From contig NZ_JAKSYM010000073.1 in the NCBI RefSeq assembly GCF_022829545.1, positions 1 to 36,624 on the forward strand: DNA of 36,624 bases, read 5' to 3'. Positions 15,189 to 22,944 of this stretch are shown here, one piece after another. The notes beneath the pieces were generated by a model that was not told where the DNA came from, made no database searches, and saw only the letters and a list, made by a program, of their open reading frames with translations. The translations under genes were made by a program, and so were the position numbers. The DNA comes from Methylobacterium sp. J-030. GTDB lineage: Bacteria; Pseudomonadota; Alphaproteobacteria; Rhizobiales; Beijerinckiaceae. The first letter of the stretch is position 1. Every line of letters begins with the position of its first letter.

Positions 15189-15845
15189 ATGCGCGCGGAC
15201 AAGCTGGTGGCCTACTACAGGGTGAGTACCGCCCGGCAGGAGGCATCGGGCCTGGGCCTGGATGCCCAGCGCCAAGCCGTGGTTGCGTTCCTGGGTGGCC
15301 AGGCTGTGGTGGCCGAGTTCACGGAGACGGAGAGCGGCAAGCGCAGCGACCGGCCCGAACTGGCGCGCGCGATCGGCGCGTGCCGGCTGTATGGCGCTCG
15401 GCTGGTGATCGCGAAGCTCGACCGCCTGTCCCGGGACGCCCACTTCCTGTTGGGCCTTGAGAAGGCCGGCGTGGACTTCGTGGCCGCGGACATGCCGCAC
15501 GCCAACAGGCTGACCGTGGGTATCATGGCCCTGGTGGCCGAGGAGGAGCGCCGGATGATCTCCGCGCGGACCAAGGCGGCCCTGGCGGCCGCCAAGGCCC
15601 GCGGGACCGTGCTGGGCGGCTTCCGGGGCCACACGATCACGGTAGCCGCGGGCGAGGCTGGCAGGCGCTCCCAGGCGACCAGGGCGGGTGCTCGGATGGC
15701 GGATCTGGTACCGGTTCTAGCCGAGCTGCGCGCGGCCGGGACAACCAGCCTAGGTGGCATCGCCGCGGCGCTCAACGCCCGTGGTATCCCGGCGGCGCGG
15801 GGCGGGGCTTGGACGGCGACACAGGTGCGGCGAATACAACAGTAA
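15189..15845 (+). CDS. Serine recombinase (resolvase/invertase family)
   Basis: 218 residues. The N-terminus LVAYYRVSTARQ places the nucleophilic Ser at residue 13. The KLDRLSRDAHFLLGLEKAGV segment and the later AEEERRMISARTKAALAAAK helix are the conserved catalytic arginine region and E-helix of small serine recombinases. The C-terminus (SLGGIAAALNARGIPAARGG then WTATQVRRI) is a short HTH-like DNA-binding part. It would cut and rejoin DNA at paired sites, for multimer resolution, inversion or integration. GC-rich with no close partner; no obvious res site is seen in the 170 bp upstream. Confidence 0.9.
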   Translation: MRADKLVAYYRVSTARQEASGLGLDAQRQAVVAFLGGQAVVAEFTETESGKRSDRPELARAIGACRLYGARLVIAKLDRLSRDAHFLLGLEKAGVDFVAADMPHANRLTVGIMALVAEEERRMISARTKAALAAAKARGTVLGGFRGHTITVAAGEAGRRSQATRAGARMADLVPVLAELRAAGTTSLGGIAAALNARGIPAARGGAWTATQVRRIQQ

Positions 15846-15907
15846 GGATCAAAAGCTGCTCACCCGAGGTTTATTATAGATCACCATATTTCGATAGGAG
15901 GATCGCC

Positions 15908-16186
15908 ATGGGTTTGGCCGCATTTATTGCTTTTGTTGTGCCGTGGGTTTTGCTCGCCACGTTTTTCAACCGTGCACCGGCTGCTCTTCGCCTGGGTGCA
16001 GCTACGGCTCCTTGGCGGTACCTCCCAACACATCGGGAAAAAGCCCGCGAGGAGCGCCGCCAATCGGACATACACACCGCTGAACGTGTGGGCTCGGCAA
16101 GCGGCGGCAAGCCCACCGCGACCATGGCTGGCGGTGGATCGTTGGGCTCAAGCGTAGAGCCGACCGAGCCAGGCGACAAGGTTTAG
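15908..16186 (+). CDS. Small single-pass membrane protein
   Basis: 92 residues from an ATG with AGGAGGATCGCC directly upstream, a near-perfect ribosome site. Residues 2-22 (GLAAFIAFVVPWVLLATFF) form one membrane helix. The remainder is a basic then Gly/Ser-rich, probably disordered, tail. It is the first of a series of small membrane proteins (16279, 16489). Function unknown. Confidence 0.65.
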   Translation: MGLAAFIAFVVPWVLLATFFNRAPAALRLGAATAPWRYLPTHREKAREERRQSDIHTAERVGSASGGKPTATMAGGGSLGSSVEPTEPGDKV

Positions 16187-16278
16187 CTGGCACTGACCTA
16201 AGAACCAGCAAGGACGTACATCGGCCTACCGGGCCCGATGCGGGTTAGCACTTGTATGAACTGTAGGAGGCCTGCCCA

Positions 16279-16392
16279 ATGCCACAGATGTTCGATTGGA
16301 TTTTCTTCGCCATTATGATCCCATTCCCAGCCTTCCTGGTCTGGGATTTCATGAAGCACCGGGATACATCAAAGCACGTTCAGCAGCTCTGA
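16279..16392 (+). CDS. 37-residue membrane micro-protein
   Basis: AGGAGG (16265-16270) precedes the ATG by 8 nt. The product MPQMFDWIFFAIMIPFPAFL followed by VWDFMKHRDTSKHVQQL has one aromatic-rich membrane helix and a basic cytoplasmic tail. The strong ribosome site and clean amphipathic layout support a real gene. Confidence 0.6.
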   Translation: MPQMFDWIFFAIMIPFPAFLVWDFMKHRDTSKHVQQL

Positions 16393-16488
16393 TTTTTGGC
16401 CCACGGGGGTGTGGCTTGCTCGCCGGGTCGTGATCGCCCTGCCCGATCGGGAAACACTGCCGTGACAGGCGGGCAGCAGGGTGGGCGT

Positions 16489-16599
16489 ATGACCCTACCA
16501 ACTGTCCAAGCCCTCGGTGTCATGCTGTGCGCCGTCACCACGTCCGTCATCTACCTATGGACCCTCGTGCGCCAGGTCGAGACCGGGAACAGACGGTGA
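16489..16599 (+). CDS. 36-residue membrane micro-protein
   Basis: MTLPTVQALGVMLCAVTTSV followed by IYLWTLVRQVETGNRR is one membrane helix with a basic tail. AGGGTGG lies just upstream. Its TGA overlaps the GTG start of the next gene (GTGA), so the two are translationally coupled. Confidence 0.5.
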   Translation: MTLPTVQALGVMLCAVTTSVIYLWTLVRQVETGNRR

Positions 16600-16877
16600 G
16601 CAGGGATGTGGCTTGGGCGGACGGTGCGCCGAAGCCTCACGGCATGCCGCCCAAACCACACGCTCCCGCCTATGGTCTCCATCTTAAAGCCCTCCGCGCT
16701 TGCGGTGCACAGCGCACTGGTATGTGGCCTGCCGTCGATCCCGACATCATGCTGGTGCTGGCTGAACTCGAGCTGGTCGAGCTGAGGACAAAGGCCGGTG
16801 TGCTACGGCGCCAGGCGTGGTTCCTGACTCAGGCCGGGCGTGATCTGCTGGCGATCGTGGGTACGGGCGAGCCGTAG
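16596..16877 (+). CDS. Small winged-helix-like protein
   Basis: 93 residues from a GTG overlapping the preceding stop by 4 bp. The N-terminus is Pro-rich. The C-terminal half (LAELELVELRTKAGVLRRQ, then WFLTQAGRDLLAIV) has the recognition helix and wing pattern ending in L-T-x-A-G-R-x-x-L that is common in small winged-helix proteins. Coupled to a membrane micro-protein, it could be a small regulator. Confidence 0.5.
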   Translation: MSRDVAWADGAPKPHGMPPKPHAPAYGLHLKALRACGAQRTGMWPAVDPDIMLVLAELELVELRTKAGVLRRQAWFLTQAGRDLLAIVGTGEP

Positions 16878-16886
16878 ACACAGAGA

Positions 16887-16913
16887 AGCCCGCCGCGGCG
16901 GGCCGGGCGGGCT
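16887..16913. terminator. Hairpin between convergent operons
   Basis: An 8-bp perfect stem (AGCCCGCC, 16887-16894, with 16906-16913), whose loop is itself GC-rich, lies between the plus gene ending at 16877 and the minus gene ending at 16964. It could stop transcription from both sides; no T run. Confidence 0.5.
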
Positions 16914-16963
16914 GAGGATAGATGGCAGACCAGATGGATCCCGAACGAGGAAGGCGGCGGTGA

Positions 16964-17113
16964 TCATCGTAAGCGCGAGCCTCTGGCCATAGGTGTCTTG
17001 CCGAACGTTGGCGTGCGACGGCCGCGGGAATGTGCCCTATCGAGAAACGATATGACGAAGGCACCCAGGCTAAGCACGGCCGCGGGCGCCAAGATGAAGA
17101 CGGCGAGGGTCAT
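16964..17113 (-). CDS. 49-residue membrane micro-protein, last gene of the parA operon
   Basis: MTLAVFILAPAAVLSLGAFV followed by ISFLDRAHSRGRR is one hydrophobic helix with a basic tail. The ATG overlaps the stop of the previous micro-gene as ATGA, the same coupling used upstream. No independent ribosome site is needed. Confidence 0.5.
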   Translation of the reverse strand: MTLAVFILAPAAVLSLGAFVISFLDRAHSRGRRTPTFGKTPMARGSRLR

Positions 17114-17196
17114 TCCGAACTCAGGCCGCTGACCGCGCCGGCTGCAGCTGCGCCGAGTGCCGCGGCCAGAACCGCAACAAGGGCCATCTCGATCAT
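17110..17196 (-). CDS. 28-residue membrane micro-protein in the parA operon
   Basis: MIEMALVAVLAAALGAAAAG followed by AVSGLSSE is an Ala-rich membrane helix. GGGAGG lies about 8 nt before the ATG, inside the end of the upstream gene. The ATG overlaps that gene's stop by 4 bp (ATGA), and its own stop overlaps the next start in the same way. The size and hydrophobicity resemble toxic or regulatory peptides, but no antitoxin is evident. Confidence 0.5.
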   Translation of the reverse strand: MIEMALVAVLAAALGAAAAGAVSGLSSE

Positions 17197-17597
17197 CGCA
17201 GACGCCTCCCGTCCTCTGGTACGGCAGCCAGATCGACGTTGTAGCCCTTTGCGGCCAATGCCTCGAGGACCAGGTACTTTACCGTCACCCGGCGGTTCAG
17301 CGCCTCCTGCCGGAGCGCTGTCCACACCTGATCCGGCACCTCGAATTTGAGGGCTGTACCCTTCACAGCAGCAGCGGGTGAGGTCGGGGCAAGCGGGGCT
17401 TTGGGTGCTTGGGTAGACGGGGCTGCAGCTGCTACGGGCTCGACCAGCGGCGGTACCTGTTCCTCGGCCCGCGCCTCGGGCGCGGACGAGGGCCGGGTGA
17501 AGCCCAGATCGCTGGTGGCGGCGGCAAGCTGCTGGGCGTCCTCAGGAGAGGTGCGGGGCCGCGGACGCGGTGCAGGCTGAAAGGCGGGCTTCATCAT
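17193..17597 (-). CDS. ParA partner protein, probable centromere-binding protein
   Basis: 134 residues starting 2 bp after the parA stop; two ATGs (17597, 17594) are possible. Residues 1 to about 80 are Pro/Ala-rich and disordered. The C-terminal 50 residues (LKFEVPDQVWTALRQEALNR, then RVTVKYLVLEALAAKGY) form a strand followed by two helices, the layout of ribbon-helix-helix proteins such as ParG-type or small ParB partners of plasmid ParA. It would bind the repeat-rich site upstream of parA and stimulate the ParA ATPase. RHH assignment is by pattern. Confidence 0.7.
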   Translation of the reverse strand: MMKPAFQPAPRPRPRTSPEDAQQLAAATSDLGFTRPSSAPEARAEEQVPPLVEPVAAAAPSTQAPKAPLAPTSPAAAVKGTALKFEVPDQVWTALRQEALNRRVTVKYLVLEALAAKGYNVDLAAVPEDGRRLR

Positions 17598-17599
17598 GC

Positions 17600-18259
17600 T
17601 CAGGCCGCCTGCTGCTGGACTGCCAGCACCTCGATGAGCTCGCCCAGCACGCCTGCAACCTCCTGCAGCGCCTTGGGGTCGCCATCCGGGTGGGCAGGTG
17701 TGGCGCCTGTGAAATGGATTGACTGGTAGGCGGCGCGCTGGATGATCTCGGTACGCAGCACCGGGATGCTGGCGGACTGGACCTCCGTGCGGGCGTGCTG
17801 AGCGACACGGCTGCTCAGGGGCGACATCTGAGTGAAGACCGCCCGGGCCGGGATCGGTCTGCGCAGCATCTTCTCCGCGCGCTGGACCACCTCGTACGTG
17901 CGGAACACCTCCTGCAGGTCCATGCCGGATACCTTAGAGGGGATCAGCACCAGATCGCTCTCCGCGATGGCGTATGTGACGGCCTGGGATGCTGCGCCTT
18001 CAAGGTCCACGAACACGAGGCTGTAGCGCGACGCCGCTTCAGAGATCCGGTCGAGCACCGTCTTCTCGTTCACGTCCGCGATCACGTCCACACCGCAGTC
18101 CTCGCCGGCCCGCTCACGCCAGGAGGCCACGTGCCCGTTCGGATCAGCGTCGATGATGGCCACGCTGCCGCCCTGGCGCGCGTACGCATCGGCCAAGCAG
18201 ATCACCAGCGTGGTCTTCCCGACCCCGCCTTTGGTGCTGCACACGGATATGACCGCCAT
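17600..18259 (-). CDS. parA: ParA-family plasmid partition ATPase
   Basis: 219 residues from the ATG at 18259; the frame is open further upstream but the family starts at MAVISVCSTKGGVGKTT. Residues 9-17 are the deviant Walker A box with the signature Lys (KGGVGKT). About residue 38 IIDADPNGHVASW is the Walker A' / switch I region, and LVFVDLEGAAS is Walker B. There is no N-terminal HTH, so it is a short type Ib ParA. These ATPases move plasmid copies along the nucleoid with a small centromere-binding partner, here the next gene. It heads a four-gene coupled operon. Confidence 0.92.
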   Translation of the reverse strand: MAVISVCSTKGGVGKTTLVICLADAYARQGGSVAIIDADPNGHVASWRERAGEDCGVDVIADVNEKTVLDRISEAASRYSLVFVDLEGAASQAVTYAIAESDLVLIPSKVSGMDLQEVFRTYEVVQRAEKMLRRPIPARAVFTQMSPLSSRVAQHARTEVQSASIPVLRTEIIQRAAYQSIHFTGATPAHPDGDPKALQEVAGVLGELIEVLAVQQQAA

Positions 18260-18344
18260 TGCCCCAGTCCCCGGTTGCGCGCCTTCCCCAGCGCCCAGGC
18301 GAGCAGAAGCCCAAAAGGTAAACGGCTCCTTAACCCCACAGCCC

Positions 18345-18500
18345 CAGAACCCCATGGAGCAAAAATACCTTTGGGTCTTTGGGCAACGGGCCGTGCGCCC
18401 CATGGCCCAACAGTCCCATGGTGCATCGGCGCTATGGGTCCATCGGCCAAAGGAGTCCTAGGGCAATGGCACTGTGGGGCAGAGGGACGGATGGGCCAGG
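18345..18500. promoter_or_regulatory. Candidate partition site (parS/parC-like) upstream of parA
   Basis: The 240 bp before parA are rich in short repeats. CCCATGG occurs at 18351-18357, 18399-18405 and 18415-18421, and related half-sites (TATGGGTCCAT near 18433, GATGGGCC near 18490, TTTGGG twice near 18370-18382) lie among them. ParA/RHH systems usually have such a site directly upstream, where the partner also represses the operon. Confidence 0.45.
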
Positions 18501-18681
18501 ACCCAAGCGCCCAGAAAAATCTCGCGTGGAGGAGTTTGCGACGCCGCTGAGAGATGCAATCGTACAGGTTCGGGCAGGGGACCGGCGATCCGCGGGTGCC
18601 TTGGCCGTTTGACAGGAGAACTGCCAAGCCGACTATGCGGGTAGCCGCATGAGCAGCGAGTCGAGGACCTAGAAACACGAA

Positions 18682-18700
18682 ACCCGCCACGAGGGCGGGT
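18682..18700. terminator. Short terminator-like hairpin
   Basis: ACCCGCC (18682-18688) and GGCGGGT (18694-18700) form a 7-bp stem with a 5-nt loop between the parA promoter region and the wHTH gene. No T run, so weak evidence. Confidence 0.3.
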
Positions 18701-18774
18701 CACATGCCGGCCGGGTGGCCGGGGCAGATCAAGATTGGCGTTTTGATCCTCCCCGAAAATCTGGCTCCACGCAA

Positions 18775-18796
18775 GCGGAAAACGAGGGTTTTCCGC
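18775..18796. promoter_or_regulatory. Perfect palindrome upstream of the wHTH gene
   Basis: GCGGAAAAC and GTTTTCCGC flank a 4-nt centre, a 22-nt dyad 69 bp before the start codon. The position suits an operator for autoregulation by the encoded DNA-binding protein. The paralogue at 32395 also has an upstream palindrome, of different sequence. Confidence 0.45.
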
Positions 18797-18864
18797 ATCG
18801 GCGGAGCTTTGCCTGCGTGCGTCCGCGCCCCTGCGGCTGGTCGAAAGACCGGGAGTGCGGAGCA

Positions 18865-19668
18865 GTGATCATATTCGAGGAGATGCGGCGCGCCTGTGAG
18901 GCCGCCGCGGTAGACCGGCTGGGCGAGGTCGCCGCGGCCGTCTGGAAGGCGTACGGCGCCGGGGGGCTCACGGATGAGCAGGCTGAGCAGCTCGACGGGC
19001 TGCTGAGCGCCCGGCGCGGGGCTGCCCGAGCGGCTCCCGTGCGAACGCCCACGCTGGCCCTGATCGCGGCGCAGGTGGTGCCGGCTGCTGCCCCTGCCCC
19101 GAAAGGGCAGGGGACAGCGTCCAACCGCAACCATGCCCGCACGGGATCGCGCCCGCGGTCCGCCGAGAGCCTATGCCGGCGCCGGCGCTGGGCGGCTGCG
19201 GGCTATCTGCCCCCCAAGATCGCAGCCGGGTTCACGTCCGGGGAACAGGCGGTGCTGGCCGTGGTCGGGCGTGAGATCGCCACCAAGGGCCGCTGCACGC
19301 TGGCCCGGGGACACATCGCGGCGCTGGCGGGTGTCGAGGCCAGCACGGTCAAGCGCGCCATGCGGCAGGCCGCGCTGGTGGGGCTGGTGGACATCGAGCT
19401 GCGCCGGATCACCGGGTTTCGGAACGACACCAACCGGGTGACGATCGCCAGCCGGGAATGGGCCACCTGGCTGCGCACGCGGCTGCCGCGCAGTGTCCAG
19501 CCCGGTCTGGGGGGAGGGGGGCAATTACAAACTGGCACGAGGGTCGTTGTTACAGATAGGGCAACAAGGCCTGCTCGATCAAACCCGTTGCAAGGGCCAA
19601 TTGCACACCAGATCGCACCACCCGGCCTTCGGCACGCGCGGCAGACGCCTAGGCCGGCCGCCCGCTAG
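18865..19668 (+). CDS. Winged-helix protein of a mobile-region paralogous family, copy 1
   Basis: 267 residues from a GTG with GGAG close upstream; the start is supported by alignment with the paralogue at 32395. An N-terminal helical domain (FEEMRRACEAAAVDRL ... TDEQAEQLDGLLSARR) is followed by a disordered linker, then the conserved core: RRRRWAAAGYLPPKIAAGFT, EQAVLAVVG, a helix-turn-helix (HIAALAGVEASTVKRAMRQA), and the wing LVDIELRRITGFRNDTNRVT with EWATWLR. The same pattern recurs in many copies in Methylobacterium and rhizobial genomes. Likely a DNA-binding regulator, or a replication-associated protein given the parA neighbour. The C-terminal 60 residues look disordered. Confidence 0.75.
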   Translation: MIIFEEMRRACEAAAVDRLGEVAAAVWKAYGAGGLTDEQAEQLDGLLSARRGAARAAPVRTPTLALIAAQVVPAAAPAPKGQGTASNRNHARTGSRPRSAESLCRRRRWAAAGYLPPKIAAGFTSGEQAVLAVVGREIATKGRCTLARGHIAALAGVEASTVKRAMRQAALVGLVDIELRRITGFRNDTNRVTIASREWATWLRTRLPRSVQPGLGGGGQLQTGTRVVVTDRATRPARSNPLQGPIAHQIAPPGLRHARQTPRPAAR

Positions 19669-20212
19669 CCCGCAAGCGGCGTGCGGCCGCCCCAGGCTAT
19701 GGGGAAGGAGCTACATTCTGCAGCCAATTTGGCCAGCAGAACCGACGCAATGCTGCCGGAGGGCAGCGGGTCACCCCAGCCATGCGGGACGCTGAGAATC
19801 GTGCGCGGGTTGTATGCGGCTCACAGCCATGTCGGGTCGTCATGCCAACGCTCGATTGAAGGCACGGGCGACGCCACGCATCACCTCATCGATGCCACCT
19901 TTTGAGGTTCAGCACCGGCCGCACCCCAATGCCCACAGAGGTATGATGCGGCGCACAAACCACGCGGCGGATAGCGCTATTTCGGTAAGATAGGAGGAAG
20001 GGCTGAGTAGTTTATACGTATCAATAGTTGACGTATGTTTGGGTTTTGAAAGACAGATCTACGGCCAAGCTGACGTGTATGTGATTGTTTCCGGCTGCTT
20101 TGGTCTGCTCAGACATTTGGATTTGGCTTGTAAAAGCAAATTTAGCTCGATAGAAACCGAAAATAATAGACTTTTAACCCTGATTTCTGGCTTTGCCTGA
20201 GGATTTTCGATC
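19669..20212. other. Non-coding stretch before the ExoY-like gene
   Basis: About 540 bases with no supportable gene. The last 240 (19970-20212) are AT-rich and contain ATACGTATCAATAGTTGACGTAT (two ACGTA elements near 20016 and 20032), a likely promoter or operator zone for the downstream gene. Confidence 0.35.
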
Positions 20213-20989
20213 ATGCCCAGCCCTGCCGACCCCTCTCCCGCTGTAGCTCTTTTCGCGCCGCAGCATGGGGTTGAGCTGGTAGAGGCCGCTGACCATCTGG
20301 CTGGATCTGTGAGCGTTGTAGAAGCGGTAGGTGCCACGGCCGTACCCGAAACCCCTTTCGTCGCTCGCGGCCTGCGTTTGAACTGGGCGGCCAAGCGCGG
20401 CCTCGACATCAGCGTGGCGGTCACGGCGCTGTTCCTCCTGCTGCCTCTCCTGCTGCTGATCGCCGTGATGGTGTGGTCGGGCGACCGCCAGGCACCGATC
20501 TTCCAACACATGCGCCTAGGCCGCGATGGACGCCGCTTTGGGTGCCTTAAGTTCCGCTCGATGGTCACCAACGGCGACGCCGTTCTGGCGGCCCATCTGG
20601 CCGCCGACCCGCACGCCCGGGCCGAGTGGGCCGCCACCCACAAGCTGACCGATGATCCGCGTATCACGCCGATTGGTCTGGTGCTGCGCAAGACCTCGCT
20701 CGATGAGCTGCCGCAGCTGTGGAACGTCCTACGCGGCGAGATGAGCTTGGTCGGCCCGCGCCCGATCGTGCCGGCCGAGGTCGCCCGCTACGGCCGGGCG
20801 TTCCAGACCTGCTTTGCCGTACCACCGGGCGTGACCGGGCTTTGGCAGGTGTCAGGACGCTCGGACACGAGCTACGCCGAGCGCGTGGCGCTGGACCTAG
20901 ATTACGCCAGCCGTTGGAGCCTGCGCCGCGATCTGGCGATCATGCTGCGCACCATCCCGGCGGTGCTGGCTCAGCGCGGCAGCCGGTAG
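20213..20989 (+). CDS. exoY: ExoY-like undecaprenyl-phosphate sugar-1-phosphate transferase
   Basis: 258 residues. After about 55 non-conserved residues comes KRGLDISVAVTALFLLLPLL, the single membrane segment that starts bacterial sugar transferases. The catalytic domain follows: LKFRSM, TDDPRITPIGLVLRKTSLDE, LPQLWNVLRGEMSLVGPRPI, and PGVTGLWQVSGR, all hallmark motifs of the WbaP/ExoY family. The enzyme moves a sugar phosphate from a nucleotide sugar to undecaprenyl phosphate at the inner membrane, the first step of exopolysaccharide repeat synthesis. No other exo genes are nearby, so it is a solitary priming enzyme here. Confidence 0.93.
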   Translation: MPSPADPSPAVALFAPQHGVELVEAADHLAGSVSVVEAVGATAVPETPFVARGLRLNWAAKRGLDISVAVTALFLLLPLLLLIAVMVWSGDRQAPIFQHMRLGRDGRRFGCLKFRSMVTNGDAVLAAHLAADPHARAEWAATHKLTDDPRITPIGLVLRKTSLDELPQLWNVLRGEMSLVGPRPIVPAEVARYGRAFQTCFAVPPGVTGLWQVSGRSDTSYAERVALDLDYASRWSLRRDLAIMLRTIPAVLAQRGSR

Positions 20990-21106
20990 CCCCTCATCAA
21001 GAAAGGCCGGCTCGCGCTCGTCCTGCACCGGAGCGGTCTGGCACATGTGCCAGAACTGCAACGCGCCGGCAGCGTAGGCGGTTAGACCGACAAGTACCCA
21101 GCCCAT
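20897..21106 (-). CDS. Possible small membrane protein antisense to the exoY end
   Basis: 69 residues from an ATG with GAGG about 10 nt upstream. The first 35 residues (MGWVLVGLTAYAAGALQF then WHMCQTAPVQDEREP) are a credible membrane helix with an acidic tail. The last 30 lie antisense inside the exoY gene and look unnatural, so the true product may end earlier or the call may be wrong. Confidence 0.35.
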   Translation of the reverse strand: MGWVLVGLTAYAAGALQFWHMCQTAPVQDEREPAFLDEGLPAAALSQHRRDGAQHDRQIAAQAPTAGVI

Positions 21107-21677
21107 AGTCGTATTCCTCGGTACTCGTAACGCATCACCGTACTGATACGCTTAGTGTCAGGTAGTGCACCATGTTACGATCGAACTCCGCTTATATATC
21201 GTACAATTATGTTCCAATTCGATCACATGCGGCAATTTAGTTCACTCAATGCGCGCTGCGCGTAGGTCCGTTTTACGACGGCAGATCCGCCGCCCGCCGC
21301 CACCAACACCGCTGCATGGTGCCGGCCGCCAGCGGCCAGGGGCGCCAGCGTGGTAGCCATACGGGCGATTGTGCCCAGCGCACCATAGGGCTCGATCAGC
21401 AGCAGCCCAGCTGCGTCCCCGAGCGCCGTGCCGGCATCAATCTATCTGGCCGGCGTGTTATTGAACCGGGTGGCCAAGCTGGTCCCGTCCGAAGGGCTGC
21501 CCCTGGGATTGGATTGCTGATCAGCTGAGAAGCTGCGCTGTGCGTTACCTACCTCTGCCAAGCAGCGGTTGAGCCGGATAGGAACATCGCTTCTCCCTAG
21601 CCAGTTTCCATTATGAGCGCGCGGAACGCCATCCGCCGCTGCAAAAAGAATATCCGACAAATTTTTAGGAGACCGCC
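21107..21677. other. Non-coding stretch before the yciE gene
   Basis: About 570 bases. 21130-21250 is AT-rich; an AATGCGCGCTGCGCG inverted motif occurs near 21250. The middle has no plausible gene. A possible stress promoter lies at 21581-21606. Confidence 0.35.
21581..21606 (+). promoter_or_regulatory. Possible EcfG-type general stress promoter
   Basis: GGAAC (21581-21585), a 17-nt spacer and AGTT resemble the alphaproteobacterial EcfG consensus GGAAC-N16/17-CGTT with one mismatch. It lies 71 bp before a stress-type gene (yciE), which fits the known regulon in Methylobacterium. Confidence 0.4.
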
Positions 21678-22181
21678 ATGGGTCTGTTTACAGCCGACAT
21701 CAAAACTTTGGATGATCTGTTCGTACATCAGCTGCAGGACATCTATTATGCTGAGCAACAGATCACAAAAGCTCTGCCGAAAATGATCAGCAAGGCTACC
21801 GATCCGCAACTCAAGCAGAGCTTTGAGATGCATCTGAAAGAAACGGAAAGCCAGATCAAGCGCTTGGAACAGGTGTTTCAGATGCACGGGCACAAGCCGA
21901 AGGCAGTCGATTGCCCGGCGATCGACGGCATTCTCAAGGAGGCCAACGAAGTTGCCGGCGAGGTCGGTGACAAGGAGGTGCTCGACGCTGCGCTGGTGGC
22001 CTCGGCGCAAGCGGTCGAGCACTACGAGATCACCAAGTACGGCACGATGATCGCCTGGGCTAAGCGGCTCGGCCGCGACGATTGTGCCAGCGTGCTGCAG
22101 CAGACTTTGGACGAAGAAAAGGCTACGGATCAAAAGCTGACCGCCATGGCCGAGAGCAAGATCAACCAGAAGGCTGCTTAA
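21678..22181 (+). CDS. yciE: YciE/DUF892 ferritin-like stress protein
   Basis: 167 residues from an ATG with AGGAG 7 nt upstream. The sequence begins with the family hallmark LDDLFVHQLQDIYYAEQQIT, followed by helices with ETESQIKRLEQVF, and later VASAQAVEHYEITKYGT and LQQTLDEEKATDQKL. The Glu and His residues in these helices match the di-iron ligand layout of the four-helix ferritin-like fold. Family members are induced by osmotic or general stress in Escherichia coli and alphaproteobacteria, with unproven function. It is monocistronic, with a terminator 270 bp downstream. Confidence 0.92.
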   Translation: MGLFTADIKTLDDLFVHQLQDIYYAEQQITKALPKMISKATDPQLKQSFEMHLKETESQIKRLEQVFQMHGHKPKAVDCPAIDGILKEANEVAGEVGDKEVLDAALVASAQAVEHYEITKYGTMIAWAKRLGRDDCASVLQQTLDEEKATDQKLTAMAESKINQKAA

Positions 22182-22505
22182 GTCCATATTTAATCGCCTG
22201 GACAGGTGCAACCGTTGACTGCCAGAGTAATGAGTATTATTGCGCGAACCTAACACAGTATGAGGCTCGCCCCCCGGGGGAATGGGAGCGGGCCTCAGCT
22301 GCGACTATGCCCGCGAGGCCACACATTAGAGAGCCCTGTCTTTGGAGCCGGTGTGCCGCTCTGCCGGCAATCGGGCTATGCCCGGTCGCTTCCGCGATGG
22401 TGATTGAGAGAGGCTAACGCCTCCTAACGGCGGCGGCCTCGGCTATAGTCCCGGTGCGGGACTTTTTGACCAGTAGGCGATCAGCGGTTGCCGGGAGTTC
22501 CACTA
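22182..22505. other. Intergenic stretch before the IS5 element
   Basis: About 320 bases without a gene. Arms TGAGGCTCGC and GCGGGCCTCA around 22260-22297 form an imperfect hairpin that may end the yciE transcript. A second, better terminator is at 22447-22467. Confidence 0.4.
22447..22467 (+). terminator. Rho-independent terminator
   Basis: AGTCCCG (22447-22453) and CGGGACT (22457-22463) form a 7-bp stem with a 3-nt loop, followed by a run of T to 22467. It could end a short RNA in the gap or protect against transcription entering the IS. Confidence 0.65.
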
Positions 22506-22515
22506 CCGTCCGGAC

Positions 22516-22944
22516 TCATAACCAGTAGCTGATGGTGGCTGCGAGGCAGACGGCGGCGAGATAGTTGGTCGCCAGACGGTCATAGCGGGTGGCGATGCGG
22601 CGGAAGTCCTTCAGGCGGCCGAACATGCGCTCGATGGCGTTGCGCCCGCGATAGAGCACGGGCGAGAAGCACGGTTTCCAGCGGCGGTTGATCTTGGGCG
22701 GAATATTGGGCGCGGCTCCGGCCGCCTCGATCTGCCGCCGAATGGCGTCGCTGTCGTAGCCCTTGTCCGCCAGCACGATGCGGCAGGTCGGTAGGCGTTC
22801 GAGCAGCAGCGCGCCGGCCTTGCAGTCGGCGGCCTGCCCACCGGTCAGCAGGAAGGCGAGCGGGCGGCAGAAGCGATCGGTGAGGGCGTGGATCTTGGTC
22901 GTGCGCCCGCCCCGCGAGCGGCCGATGGCCTGGCTCTGCTCCCC
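22516..22944 (-). CDS. IS5-family transposase, OrfB part (made by -1 frameshift)
   Basis: Reading continues from OrfA after the run CAAAGGGGGGAG on the minus strand (about 22940-22950), where a -1 shift joins GKGG to GEQSQAIGRSRGGRTTKIH. The fused protein has the second Asp (LADKGYDSD) and Glu (RGRNAIERMFGRLKDFRRIA), completing the DDE triad, and ends ATISYWL. The slippery run and overlap are the usual programmed frameshift of this group; no separate start is needed. Confidence 0.85.
   Translation of the reverse strand, partial: GEQSQAIGRSRGGRTTKIHALTDRFCRPLAFLLTGGQAADCKAGALLLERLPTCRIVLADKGYDSDAIRRQIEAAGAAPNIPPKINRRWKPCFSPVLYRGRNAIERMFGRLKDFRRIATRYDRLATNYLAAVCLAATISYWL

Noticed and set aside
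17110..17196. Reading the 28-residue peptide as a classical toxin-antitoxin gene
   Set aside because: No antitoxin RNA or protein could be identified, so it is described only as a micro-protein.
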